IMG/VR virus record: IMGVR_UViG_3300045257_000199
Coordinates: 1-42,351 of that record
DNA: 42,351 nt
Strand: one strand, 5' to 3'
Source of the DNA: a virus
A program made the position numbers and the translations under genes. Positions 15,483 through 23,432 of the stretch are shown here, piece by piece. Positions within the stretch are counted from its first letter, which is position 1, and every line of letters begins with the position of its first letter. The notes below the pieces were generated by a model. The model ran no database searches. It was given only the letters and a program-made list of their open reading frames with translations, and was not told the origin of the DNA.

Positions 15483-16154
15483 TTAGTTGTAGCCGAAGAC
15501 CATGAGTTGCTTCAGCGTCAAGGCGTTCGAGCCGCTGCTTGCGGTCGAGGTCACCGAGAGATTCACGTACTGCGTCACCGAGTCGTCAATCGTCGCCGTC
15601 CAGGTCGCCGTGGGAGGCGTCGTCGGCTCCAGCGGGTAAATGAACGGTGAAGCAAACCCGCCAGGGCTCATCACGTAGCCGGTGCCGGAAAGCGTGCAAG
15701 CGCCTGAGCCGATGCCCGGCGTGTAACAGGTCAGTTCAAGGCGAAGTTCCCACCACTGGTTCGTGACGCCGGAGGCTGTGACAATGACGGCCGAAACACC
15801 TACGCTCGTGCCGGAGATGAACGCGGCCCCTGCCGTCGTGCCGAGGCGCACCTGGAAGGTGTACGACGGCGTGGCGGTCGTTGACAGCACACCACGCGCG
15901 AGGATGCCGAACGTCCTCCGATCCTTCTGGTGGAAGAACAGGGCCGGCAACACGGGCTGGTCGTTGACGCCTGCCTGGGTGAGAAGCGACAGCTCCGACG
16001 TGAAGCCGGAGATGGCGGTATAGTCGGCTCGGTTGACGGAGAAGAGTTCCGTCCAGGAGCCGGTGAGGCCGGAGCACTGGATGCGGTTCATGCGCTCGGA
16101 CAGTTTGCGGGCCTGCTCCAGCGCCAGCCGGTCGATAAGTTGGTATGCGTGCAT
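15483..16154 (-). CDS. structural protein with N-terminal helix and beta-sandwich body (223 aa)
   Basis: A ~25-residue amphipathic helix (L-A-L-E-Q-A-R-K-L-S-E-R-M-N) is followed by beta-rich sequence with regular Thr/Val/Ser strands and W-W-E-L-R-L-E-L, as in trimeric tail-fibre or spike attachment proteins. The function is inferred from composition and position. The ATG follows AAGGGAG. Confidence 0.55.
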   Translation of the reverse strand: MHAYQLIDRLALEQARKLSERMNRIQCSGLTGSWTELFSVNRADYTAISGFTSELSLLTQAGVNDQPVLPALFFHQKDRRTFGILARGVLSTTATPSYTFQVRLGTTAGAAFISGTSVGVSAVIVTASGVTNQWWELRLELTCYTPGIGSGACTLSGTGYVMSPGGFASPFIYPLEPTTPPTATWTATIDDSVTQYVNLSVTSTASSGSNALTLKQLMVFGYN

Positions 16155-16165
16155 GGTTGTCTCCC

Positions 16166-17380
16166 TTATGAGTAGCTGCTGTAATCGCTGGCACTGAAGT
16201 CCTGACCACCCAGGCCGAAGCCACTGGTCCAGTCGCCGCCCTGCCCCATCATCGTTGGGTCGACGGCCATTGGGTCCATCACGTAGCCGGATAGACCGCC
16301 GATGCCGGCCGCTATGGACGGATCATAGAGCGTGCTGAGCGGGCCGCCTTCGCCGGTGCCTTGATCGGCTCCCTGGATGTCGCCTCCTGAGATGCCTTGG
16401 TCAATGGGAAGTCCCGTCATCGGATCAGTCGGTGTCGGAGTGAATGTGCCGTAATTAAAGCCGCTCATGTCCTGTGCTCCTGGAGGGGCCTGGTTGGTTA
16501 GGTTCGGCATGCCGGCAAAGGGGTTCGGCCCACCACCGCCTCCAGTGCTTGCTCCGCCATAGTTCTGCGGCCCGAAGCCACCGCCCAGCGTGTTCAGGTT
16601 TGCATGCGGCCCGTAGGTGATCCCACCCGCACCGCCACCAGCCCCGCCTCCAAACGGATTCTGCCGCTGCGCCAGCAACTGCCGCTGCAAGGCTTGGTTC
16701 TGTGCCGCCTGGTTCATCTGCCCCGCCTGGCCAAACAAAGCGTTGTAGGCGTTCGGATCTGGGTAGCCGGCTTGCACCGAGTTCATGAAGTTGAGCTGAC
16801 TCTGCCCCAAGGCCGTGTTCTGCATGTTCGCCTGGTTCTGGTAATTCAAGCCGGCTTGCCCAAGGTTCGAGGCATAGCCGGCTGTGAGCTGAGCCATCTG
16901 GTTCTGAAGGGCAATCTGTGCCTTCTGCTGGTCGAGGCCGAGGCCGCGCTGCACCGAGTCGCTGATGGTCGCATTGCCGAGGCCGCGGTTGATGAGCGAT
17001 TGCTGGGCGGCCCCGGACTGTGAGGCGTAGGCGTCTTGGATCGCCTGCTTCTCGCTGGCGTCAATGCCCTTGATGTCGCCGAGCACTTCGGTCTTCAGGT
17101 TCGCGTACCCCTGGATGATCGGCTGCTGCGCGGCTTGCTGGTTGCCCATGAGCTGCTGGTAGCCGCCGAGGATGTTGTTGTACATCGCTTGGTTCTGCTG
17201 GAGCGCGGAACTGTAGCTCTGACCGTACTGCTGCGCGAGCGTGTCGAGGCCCTGCACGGCGCCGGCAGGTAAGCCGAGGCCGGCACCGAGTTGCGCGGCA
17301 CCGAGGACGGGGTTGCCGCCTGGGGCAAAGGGAAGGTTGCCCTGAATCGGACTGTAGTAGGCTCCGCCGAGCTGGCTCAT
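16166..17380 (-). CDS. Gln/Ala/Gly-rich internal virion protein (404 aa)
   Basis: Residues ~40-230 form long Gln/Ala/Asn-rich helices (Q-Q-Y-G-Q-S-Y-S-S-A-L-Q-Q-N-Q-A), and the remainder is Gly/Pro/Asn-rich and disordered. This composition is characteristic of podovirus internal or pilot proteins (P22 gp7/gp20, T7 gp14 type) that leave the capsid with the DNA. It directly follows the nozzle gene and a 64-codon gene, the usual place for such proteins. The ATG at 17380 has AAGGAG at 6 bases. The longer open frame to 17410 lacks a site. Confidence 0.65.
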   Translation of the reverse strand: MSQLGGAYYSPIQGNLPFAPGGNPVLGAAQLGAGLGLPAGAVQGLDTLAQQYGQSYSSALQQNQAMYNNILGGYQQLMGNQQAAQQPIIQGYANLKTEVLGDIKGIDASEKQAIQDAYASQSGAAQQSLINRGLGNATISDSVQRGLGLDQQKAQIALQNQMAQLTAGYASNLGQAGLNYQNQANMQNTALGQSQLNFMNSVQAGYPDPNAYNALFGQAGQMNQAAQNQALQRQLLAQRQNPFGGGAGGGAGGITYGPHANLNTLGGGFGPQNYGGASTGGGGGPNPFAGMPNLTNQAPPGAQDMSGFNYGTFTPTPTDPMTGLPIDQGISGGDIQGADQGTGEGGPLSTLYDPSIAAGIGGLSGYVMDPMAVDPTMMGQGGDWTSGFGLGGQDFSASDYSSYS

Positions 17381-17571
17381 GCTGGCTCCTTTTCTCCAGA
17401 ATCGACGCAATCAGCGATCAGCATGCCGAAGATCACATCGCGGGACTTCCTGCCCATTTCGATGTAAAGAATTTCTCCATTTTCAAGGGGCATGTTGATA
17501 GTCCAGCGTTCATCACCGTAGCGTGGTTGCCGACCGTTTGCCTCTGGATCGTCCTTGGTCCGAAGCCTCAT
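17377..17571 (-). CDS. hypothetical small protein (64 aa)
   Basis: The ATG overlaps the stop of the nozzle gene (ATGA) and follows a GGAGGGGAGC site inside that gene. The stop overlaps the next start. The product looks like a small alpha/beta soluble protein (E-R-W-T-I-N-M-P and G-E-I-L-Y-I-E-M strands, then a helix). No family is recognised. Confidence 0.6.
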   Translation of the reverse strand: MRLRTKDDPEANGRQPRYGDERWTINMPLENGEILYIEMGRKSRDVIFGMLIADCVDSGEKEPA

Positions 17572-19196
17572 GCTCCCCTCCTTCGCACCTTGCCCTGTGC
17601 CGCGATCCGCGCTCGAATTGACTCCATCGCCCACTGCACGTTGGATGAGATGTTCACGTACACCGCATGCCCCGAGCGCCTCACCTGATTCGTGAAGTTC
17701 CGCGCCGCCTTCCAGGTGCCGAACGCTACCGGCGTCGTCGCCAGTGCCAGCTCCGGCGTGGCCCCCACGAACACATTGAATGTTACCTGGCCACTGCTGG
17801 TGCCGAGCACAGCTTGCAGGTCCTTCAGGAGCATCTCATCGAGGTCGCCGGTCAAGATCGGCCCCAGGGTCACCGAGGAGGAGATCGGCGTACCGTCGTC
17901 GTCTATGGCCGTGGGGTTGATGTTGCGGACATAGCCGTCCCAGGAGCCGATCAGGGGGTGCCGATCTCCTGGAGTGTTTCCGTCAAAAGTGCAACAGGCC
18001 AAGGGGTCAAGATTTGTATTCCCGAATTGGTCTGTCCACCAGGCGCCGGTTCGCTGCTCGTAAAAGAAATGTGTAGAGACCGCCGGTGCAGCTAGAGGGC
18101 CAACAAAAACGTGGAAACCTTGATAGCGGTCGTTCCAAAGAAGCCGAAACTGATTTGCTCCTGTGTCGATATTGAGAAGTAATTGCTCGATGGGCTGGGA
18201 AATTCGTTGGGGCTGCTGTCCAGGGACGAAGGTATAGATTCCTGTTTTGTTGCTGACGAAATACAAATTTCCATACGGGTCCTTGCACCAGGGGATGCCG
18301 TAAGCGAAGCCGATGGCGTCACTCACGAGGTCCAGTTGCCCGCCTGCCTGGGGGTCGCCGGACATCTGGTAGATCGTGTGATCGCCACCCCAGATCAACA
18401 CGTCGTCATTGTAGGGAACGATGCTGGTCACCACGTCGCCGATCAACCCCATCGGAGCATTGTTGCCGGCAATGGCGTCTTGCGGCGTCGTCGAGAGCGG
18501 AGAATAGTCGAAGTTGCTCGGGTCGTTCACCTTCGACATGAACCAGTTCTGCGGGTCGTTCAGGAGGCCGCTGAGCACGATCCGCCCGCGCCAGAGAGCA
18601 ATGAGCCGCGGCGTGTTGTTGAGGTTGTCCACCGGGAGCTGCCCAGCGCTCGGCGTCCAGGTGTTGACGCTGCCATTCGAGGGATCGAAGTAGCACCAGT
18701 TCGTTCCGTCCGCGAACCACAGCCGCTGGTTATTCGGAGCCGAGTACACAACCCCGGAGAAGATGAGGGGCGGCGTCAGGCCAGTATTGTTCGTGGCCTC
18801 GGTCCAGGTCTGGTCGCCGGCATTGGCGTAGAAGACGCGGCCCTGCGAGACCACAACCAAGGTAACCACTCTTCCCGACGGTGCTAACTGCACTGGCGCT
18901 CCTGGCGGCTTGTAGCCGCTTCCCACAATCACAGCCAGCTCTTGCAAGAGCCAGCCATCAATCGGCGTCACCGGCAGATACTTACTCAATCCCGGCCGGC
19001 AGCCACCGCGTAACCTTTGCGAACCGAAGTCGAAGCCCCTCACGTTCTGCCCGGCCGGCGTCGTTCGGCCCCAGATGCCGTTCGTCATCTGCCGAGGTGC
19101 CTGCTTCGTGAACGGCTGCGACAGGTCGATGCCGGCCAAGGGGAAGCCAAGCTCGACGTACTGATCCGAGGCCCTCGCCTGTACCGTCGTGGCCAT
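17568..19196 (-). CDS. tail nozzle/stabilisation protein, beta-propeller (542 aa)
   Basis: The protein resembles the podovirus nozzle family (P22 gp10 / T7 gp12). A short N-terminal strap (G-I-D-L-S-Q-P-F) and R-L-R-G-G-C-R-P-G-L-S-K precede repeated propeller blades with W-F-A-D-G, W-R-G-R-I-V-L-S-G, D-P-Q-N-W-F-M-S-K-V-N-D-P and L-I-W-G-G-D-H-T-I-Y. D-P-x-x-W-F-M-S and a blade asking whether a device can be trusted as a reference (I-Y-Q-M-S-G-D-P) are the family hallmarks I rely on. It would close the tail tube after genome packaging. The ATG at 19196 forms a TGATG overlap with the previous stop. Its N-terminus is shared with the next upstream gene. Confidence 0.8.
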   Translation of the reverse strand: MATTVQARASDQYVELGFPLAGIDLSQPFTKQAPRQMTNGIWGRTTPAGQNVRGFDFGSQRLRGGCRPGLSKYLPVTPIDGWLLQELAVIVGSGYKPPGAPVQLAPSGRVVTLVVVSQGRVFYANAGDQTWTEATNNTGLTPPLIFSGVVYSAPNNQRLWFADGTNWCYFDPSNGSVNTWTPSAGQLPVDNLNNTPRLIALWRGRIVLSGLLNDPQNWFMSKVNDPSNFDYSPLSTTPQDAIAGNNAPMGLIGDVVTSIVPYNDDVLIWGGDHTIYQMSGDPQAGGQLDLVSDAIGFAYGIPWCKDPYGNLYFVSNKTGIYTFVPGQQPQRISQPIEQLLLNIDTGANQFRLLWNDRYQGFHVFVGPLAAPAVSTHFFYEQRTGAWWTDQFGNTNLDPLACCTFDGNTPGDRHPLIGSWDGYVRNINPTAIDDDGTPISSSVTLGPILTGDLDEMLLKDLQAVLGTSSGQVTFNVFVGATPELALATTPVAFGTWKAARNFTNQVRRSGHAVYVNISSNVQWAMESIRARIAAQGKVRRRGA

Positions 19197-20293
19197 CACT
19201 GCGCCTTGAAGGAGATCGCCAGGCCAAGCTGGAACGTCTGGAACGCGCCTGTCGCTTGCGCCTGCGGTGCCTGGTTCCCAATCGGCGGCCCGATCAGGTA
19301 CTCGGCATAATCCTGGTGCAACCCTCCCGGCTGGCTCAGCGTCGAATACCCACCCATCGCCGAGAACGGGCTGCAGGCCACAAAACTATCCCGCGTGCAG
19401 AAGGCAGCCACCACGAGGCCGCCCGCCGCCGTCAGTCCGACGTTGCCGCTCTGCATCGTGAACGGCCCGGAGTTAATCGCCGAGGGGGTAATGAAGCCGG
19501 CTGAGAACTGGTCCAGCGTGCTCACCGGGTCAACGCCTGAGAACTCCGAAATGCTGATCGGCAACACGTTGTTTGTGCCGGTCGCAGTGATCGTCTGCGG
19601 CCCCGTCGAACTGCTGATCGTGTACCAGAACGACATGCTGATCTCGCCCGAGATGCCGGGGTCGATGCTGCCATTGAGCCGCACGTAAGGGCCAGCCTGC
19701 ACGTAATGGTTGCCTCCGTCATCGGTGACAGAGACCGTCTGCCCCAGAGCCAGCGTCGTCACATTGATAACCTCGACAACGATCAAATTGCCGATGTGTA
19801 CAGGGGCCGTGAACGTGGCGGTGGTCAAGCCACCGAACTTGGCCTGGACCAACTTAATGCCGACGTGCTTTGGTTGCCGGTTGCGATTCGGTCGGCTTCC
19901 CGTGCCGCCCTTGCGAATCTTCCGCGGCGGCCGGATGCGCACGGTGTGATCGTTCGGATTGTTCGGGTCCGAACCGGGCGGGTTCGTCGTGGGATCGTTG
20001 ACGGCGTCTGTGTCGGTAGAGTCCTGATCGTCGAGCGCGTTCGGCGTGGGATCGACGATGTAGTTCAGATGCTGGATAACGTGCGCCCCGCTGGGAAGCT
20101 GTGGAGGTATCCACTTCGACAGACCGGGGCGTGCGCCTCCCCTTGCTCGCTGTGTGCCGGGCTCATAGGCGCGGACGTTGAGGCCGACCGGCGTTGTCCC
20201 AGGCCGCTGGTTCATGAACGACTGGTAGAGATCGAGGCCGTTCACCGGGAAGAGGAAGTCGGCATATTGGTCAGGCGGTGCGCTGGGTGGCAC
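19196..20293 (-). CDS. tail-associated protein sharing the nozzle N-terminus (365 aa)
   Basis: Residues ~9-63 match the N-terminus of the downstream nozzle protein: Q-Y-x-x-x-x-F-P-x-x-G-x-D-L-x-Q, then T-x-P-x-G-x-N-V-R, and R-G-G-x-R-P-G-L-S-K-x-x-P. The middle is Asp/Pro/Asn-rich, with a basic patch (R-I-R-P-P-R-K-I-R-K). The C-terminal ~215 residues form a jelly-roll-like beta domain (S-F-W-Y-T-I-S-S-S, I-S-I-S-E-F-S-G). The likely origin is a nozzle-type docking segment fused to a different head, perhaps an appendage on the nozzle. The GTG follows GGGAGGGC. Confidence 0.6.
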   Translation of the reverse strand: MPPSAPPDQYADFLFPVNGLDLYQSFMNQRPGTTPVGLNVRAYEPGTQRARGGARPGLSKWIPPQLPSGAHVIQHLNYIVDPTPNALDDQDSTDTDAVNDPTTNPPGSDPNNPNDHTVRIRPPRKIRKGGTGSRPNRNRQPKHVGIKLVQAKFGGLTTATFTAPVHIGNLIVVEVINVTTLALGQTVSVTDDGGNHYVQAGPYVRLNGSIDPGISGEISMSFWYTISSSTGPQTITATGTNNVLPISISEFSGVDPVSTLDQFSAGFITPSAINSGPFTMQSGNVGLTAAGGLVVAAFCTRDSFVACSPFSAMGGYSTLSQPGGLHQDYAEYLIGPPIGNQAPQAQATGAFQTFQLGLAISFKAQ

Positions 20294-20708
20294 GTTGCCC
20301 TCCCTTCACCGTGATCCGCAGTATGCGCTCGTGCGCGTTGGCTCGAAGGTGTGCCGCGTTGTACGACATGCCCTTGGCCATCAGCCGACGCTCGTACGCT
20401 TCGTGGTAGAGGTTGAACGGCCGATTTCGCGGAATGATCGTCGCGTCCACGAGCAGAACCTTTTTGCCGAACTCACGCCCTACCCAGGCAGCCTCCATGT
20501 CGTTCGCACCCTGAGTAAAGTCCATGTGCGGATGCTCGCCGTCTGCTGGCCTGTCGGGGCGGATCATGATGTCGCCACCGTCCACCAGGAAGACGCGGTT
20601 GCCGTCTACATCCCGGCAGCGGAAGGGCATGGCGTGCGGCGGCACCGGCTGCTTGGGCAGCGAGGCCATGCATTGATGCCACAGAGCTATGTCGATCTTC
20701 TCGGGCAT
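20271..20708 (-). CDS. hypothetical protein (145 aa)
   Basis: I do not recognise this protein. It has two beta-rich stretches (R-V-F-L-V-D-G-G-D-I-M-I and K-K-V-L-L-V-D-A-T-I-I) and a basic helical C-terminus (H-E-A-Y-E-R-R-L-M). The ATG forms a TAATG overlap with the previous stop, and the end overlaps the next gene by 23 bases. Position suggests a virion or assembly protein. Confidence 0.6.
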   Translation of the reverse strand: MPEKIDIALWHQCMASLPKQPVPPHAMPFRCRDVDGNRVFLVDGGDIMIRPDRPADGEHPHMDFTQGANDMEAAWVGREFGKKVLLVDATIIPRNRPFNLYHEAYERRLMAKGMSYNAAHLRANAHERILRITVKGGQRATQRTA

Positions 20709-20983
20709 TACACAAAGCCGATCTTCACGCCAAGGGTTTCGGCCAAGTTACGAAGCTGCTGCCGCTTCTCCTCAAGCTCGCAATCCGGCTGCCCCATCTT
20801 CTTGTCGTACTCACGTGCCCGGTCGAGCAATCGCCGGAATTCATCAACCTCCTGAGCGCTTGGCATCGGAACAATCGCTGGCACGTATGGAGTAACCGGC
20901 GGGATGTAGGTTGGCTGCGGATTCTGATATCGTTGATACCACTCGTCGTACTTGTGCTGCATCACCACAGAAACAAAGCACAT
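20708..20983 (-). CDS. hypothetical small coiled-coil protein (91 aa)
   Basis: The ATG follows GAGGAG, which overlaps the stop of the previous gene. A Pro/Tyr-rich segment at residues 20-42 precedes a charged coiled coil (E-V-D-E-F-R-R-L-L-D-R-A-R-E-Y) to the end. No family is recognised. Confidence 0.6.
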   Translation of the reverse strand: MCFVSVVMQHKYDEWYQRYQNPQPTYIPPVTPYVPAIVPMPSAQEVDEFRRLLDRAREYDKKMGQPDCELEEKRQQLRNLAETLGVKIGFV

Positions 20984-20993
20984 AAGCAGCTCC

Positions 20994-21668
20994 TCACAGT
21001 GTCGGGGTATCGGTTAAGGCGAGCCAACTGCCGGCACCAATCGTCAAGGTGCCAACCGCCGTTGTGTTTTCCGCAGCTCTTAAGATGAACGTGCCGCCCA
21101 GATTCGCCTTCAGGTAGCCCATGAGTATGATGTAATCCGTGCCGGTGTTGGTGGTGTAATTCAGCACCCCGGCCAAGGTCGTACTCGTCACGGTGCCGAC
21201 GACAACGGTGCCGACGTTGTTAAAGGCCATGAAGAAAGTCGTCGCCGAACAGGTCCCACCCGCGAAGTCGAATTGGGAGCCTTCGGTCGCGGTCGAGTTG
21301 GACACCTGCAAGACGCCACTGATTTGATAACTGCGACCGGCTATGACAGGGATCGACAGATTCGTCACGGCCAAGGTTGCGAGCGCTCGAGTAAAGGGAG
21401 CCGCCAGCGCGGCATAGCCGGCTTCCTGGAGCCAGCCGAGGTTTGTTCCTCCGCCGTCTGTCATGGCGGCGACAAGGGCCGCAATGCGCTTGATCCCAAC
21501 ATCGGTTCCCGCAATCCCGATCTGCGTGGCGCTAAGAGCCGCGCCCGTGTTGTTGCCGAGCCCGTCCTGGAGCCGCTGGAGGGTGGCGGGTACGCCGGCG
21601 CCGCCGTTGTTGAGCTGCACCAGATCGCCGTACGTGTTTTTGGGCAGGAGCCCGGTCAAGCCAGCCAT
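20994..21668 (-). CDS. beta-rich tail or appendage protein (224 aa)
   Basis: The N-terminal ~90 residues contain G-D-L-V-Q-L-N-N-G-G-A-G-V-P-A-T-L-Q, a pattern often seen at the start of phage fibre and minor head proteins. The rest is a Thr/Val/Gly-rich beta sandwich with few charges. Its exact role is unknown. TAATG overlap with the upstream gene. Confidence 0.6.
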   Translation of the reverse strand: MAGLTGLLPKNTYGDLVQLNNGGAGVPATLQRLQDGLGNNTGAALSATQIGIAGTDVGIKRIAALVAAMTDGGGTNLGWLQEAGYAALAAPFTRALATLAVTNLSIPVIAGRSYQISGVLQVSNSTATEGSQFDFAGGTCSATTFFMAFNNVGTVVVGTVTSTTLAGVLNYTTNTGTDYIILMGYLKANLGGTFILRAAENTTAVGTLTIGAGSWLALTDTPTL

Positions 21669-21820
21669 TAGTTACCCCATCCCAAAGTCCAGGCTTCCCA
21701 GTTCACGCTCAGGTTGTTCCACAGAACACCCAAAGTCGGATCGGCTACCTCGGCCACATCTCGGCTTGAAATGCGTCCGACAGCGCTCGACAAATCAAAC
21801 TCCTCACGTCGCAGCGGCAT
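21668..21820 (-). CDS. hypothetical small protein (50 aa)
   Basis: The ATG at 21820 follows AAAGGG and starts 17 bases inside the previous gene. The sequence ends in W-N-N-L-S-V-N-W-E-A-W-T-L-G-W-G-N, unusually rich in Trp (five in 50 residues). The open frame reaches 21850 but without a site. Unknown function. Confidence 0.5.
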   Translation of the reverse strand: MPLRREEFDLSSAVGRISSRDVAEVADPTLGVLWNNLSVNWEAWTLGWGN

Positions 21821-22019
21821 CTTGTCGATCCCTTTCAAGTTCTCGCACACGCTTTAGGAGTGCGCGGACGTGGCCAGCCAACAACCGGCGGCGAACCCGA
21901 TTCTGCATGATGGCACCTTCCAAGGTTCCGTGGTTGTGTCGGCAATCTTTGAGCATGTCTGCTTCAAGTTTTGCGTCCGGCCAAACGTCAGCTATCGCCA
22001 TCACTTCCCTCGCAATCAC
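21804..22019 (-). CDS. hypothetical small basic helical protein (71 aa)
   Basis: The GTG at 22019 directly abuts the previous stop (TAG-GTG). An ATG at 22001 is the alternative and has GAGGGAAG in front of it. The product is a basic helix with several Arg and a C-H-N-H patch. No family is recognised. Confidence 0.5.
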   Translation of the reverse strand: MIAREVMAIADVWPDAKLEADMLKDCRHNHGTLEGAIMQNRVRRRLLAGHVRALLKRVRELERDRQDAAAT

Positions 22020-22592
22020 CTACAGCTTGGCCACCAGGCAGTTGCCAGACGTGGCCGACACCATCGCATATCGTGTCTCGACGTACTGCACTCCCTTGCA
22101 GTCAAGAATGATGTGGCCGATCACGTTGGAGCCGGGGGAGACAATTTCGTTCGAGACATTCGCGTTGCCGGCTACCAGGGCCAGCGTCGTGTTAAACAGT
22201 TGGCTCGCGTTGACATCGGTGCCCGCGAGCCCAGGAGCCGTCCCGAGTGTCACCGTGAAAGAGGCCAGCAGGAACGGCACCCACAAGCCAGCCGTGACGC
22301 CGCCCATCGGGATCGTTCGCCGCCAGCCATAGCACTTGAGCGTGTAGGTGTTGCCGGAAACCCCGGCTCCATAAGGAACGATCATGAGCGAGTTCGAGGT
22401 CATGGCTCCGAAGCCGCCCTGGCTGATCTGCTCGGCCATGGCAATGATGCCGTCGCCCGCCGTCGTAACGCCGGTTGTCGTTGTCGTGCCGGGGATCGCC
22501 AGTTGCGGGAGAGGCTCGACGATGGAAGCGGCCGTGGAGTTGCCCCCAGGGTTGCCGATCTCGAACGGCATGGAGCGGGTGTCAATCTGCAC
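22020..22592 (-). CDS. beta-rich structural protein (190 aa)
   Basis: The GTG follows AAGGAG at 7 bases. After a short N-terminal tail rich in Pro/Thr, the protein is Thr/Val/Gly/Asn beta sandwich (Y-T-L-K-C-Y-G-W-R-R, F-T-V-T-L-G-T-A). In composition it resembles the products at 20994 and 22964, and all three could be appendage or cement proteins. No family was recognised. Confidence 0.6.
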   Translation of the reverse strand: MQIDTRSMPFEIGNPGGNSTAASIVEPLPQLAIPGTTTTTGVTTAGDGIIAMAEQISQGGFGAMTSNSLMIVPYGAGVSGNTYTLKCYGWRRTIPMGGVTAGLWVPFLLASFTVTLGTAPGLAGTDVNASQLFNTTLALVAGNANVSNEIVSPGSNVIGHIILDCKGVQYVETRYAMVSATSGNCLVAKL

Positions 22593-22614
22593 GGCCGACT
22601 CCTTGTAAAAGGAA

Positions 22615-22681
22615 GCCCCTCATCCCCAAGTTCCGGCCTCGCGCAGGTTGTGAACGAAGCTCTAGGACGGAGATGAGGGGC
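22615..22681 (-). repeat. inverted repeat in the 22593-22696 gap
   Basis: A perfect 10-base inverted repeat (GCCCCTCATC at 22615-22624 and GATGAGGGGC at 22672-22681) encloses 47 bases. On the - strand it is followed by TTCCTTTTAC. The loop is too long for a typical terminator, but the arrangement could be a processing site or an anti-termination structure. No gene is seen in this gap. Confidence 0.4.
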
Positions 22682-22696
22682 ACGTTTCGCTGGCTG

Positions 22697-22945
22697 TCAT
22701 TTGCCCAGGTGCAGCTTTTGAACGACTTCCTGAGCCTGCTGCTGCTCCTGCATCTGAGCCAGTTGTCGCTGAGCAACAACAAAGCGCCTGGCGTCTTCGA
22801 GTTTCAATTTTGCCATCTCCAGCATTCCCTCAAGGAACTCGAAGGTGAACCCAGGCGTCCAGTGCAAAGTCACATCGTATTTGTCAGCATGCCAGGCAAT
22901 TCTGAGCCCTGGCAACTCGGCCACATTTCCGTTTTCCTCAGCCAT
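22697..22945 (-). CDS. hypothetical small protein with C-terminal coiled coil (82 aa)
   Basis: The ATG at 22945 follows AAAGGAG at 7 bases. Residues 10-40 form beta strands (L-R-I-A-W-H-A-D-K-Y-D-V-T-L-H-W), and the C-terminal half is a Gln-rich helix (Q-R-Q-L-A-Q-M-Q-E-Q-Q-Q). Unknown function, in the virion-gene operon. Confidence 0.6.
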   Translation of the reverse strand: MAEENGNVAELPGLRIAWHADKYDVTLHWTPGFTFEFLEGMLEMAKLKLEDARRFVVAQRQLAQMQEQQQAQEVVQKLHLGK

Positions 22946-22963
22946 CAACCTGCTCCTTTGTGG

Positions 22964-23422
22964 CTACGTGTTGCTGAACGGCGTCGAGATGCCGCCTGAG
23001 CCCATGATCTGCCCCCTGACGGCGATAACTCCCTTGGCAATATCAATCAACTCGATCTCGTCACCAATGGTTGCCCCGCCGGTTGTCGAGCCGTTCATCG
23101 TGATCGTGTTGGCGTTGGCCGTCGTGTTTGCCTGCCATGCCTTTCCCGTGGCGCTCGTGTCGATGAGCGTCTCGATGGACCCTTGCATGCGGTCGGCGGC
23201 TAGAGCGCGTTTGATGATGACGGAAACGGCGACGATGCCGAGGATGATGCGCAGCCACCAACCCGAACCGTTGGCCTGGGGCAAGGTCAATGTGCTCGTG
23301 GCGGCGTTGACGACAATGATCCGCCCGTGCTGGCTGATGTCGCACTGGAAGGTAGCGGTGCCGACCAACACTGGGTCGTTCGGCAGGCCGAGGTTCAGAC
23401 GGTCCATTGCTCGTGCGTTCAT
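22964..23422 (-). CDS. beta-rich hypothetical virion protein (152 aa)
   Basis: The ATG follows GAGGAGAG. The sequence has one hydrophobic stretch (W-W-L-R-I-I-L-G-I-V-A-V-S-V-I-I-K) that is more likely a buried strand pair than a membrane helix, given its charged flanks and beta-rich surroundings. Thr/Asn/Gly-rich strands follow. Head decoration or appendage is the likely class. Confidence 0.55.
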   Translation of the reverse strand: MNARAMDRLNLGLPNDPVLVGTATFQCDISQHGRIIVVNAATSTLTLPQANGSGWWLRIILGIVAVSVIIKRALAADRMQGSIETLIDTSATGKAWQANTTANANTITMNGSTTGGATIGDEIELIDIAKGVIAVRGQIMGSGGISTPFSNT

Positions 23423-23432
23423 CTAGCTCTCC

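Noticed and set aside
22944-22954. AGCAGGTTGAT before the gene at 22945 as a member of the motif family
   Set aside because: The match stops at GGTTG, and the sequence is explained by the AAAGGAG ribosome-binding site and start codon; kept only as a weak variant.
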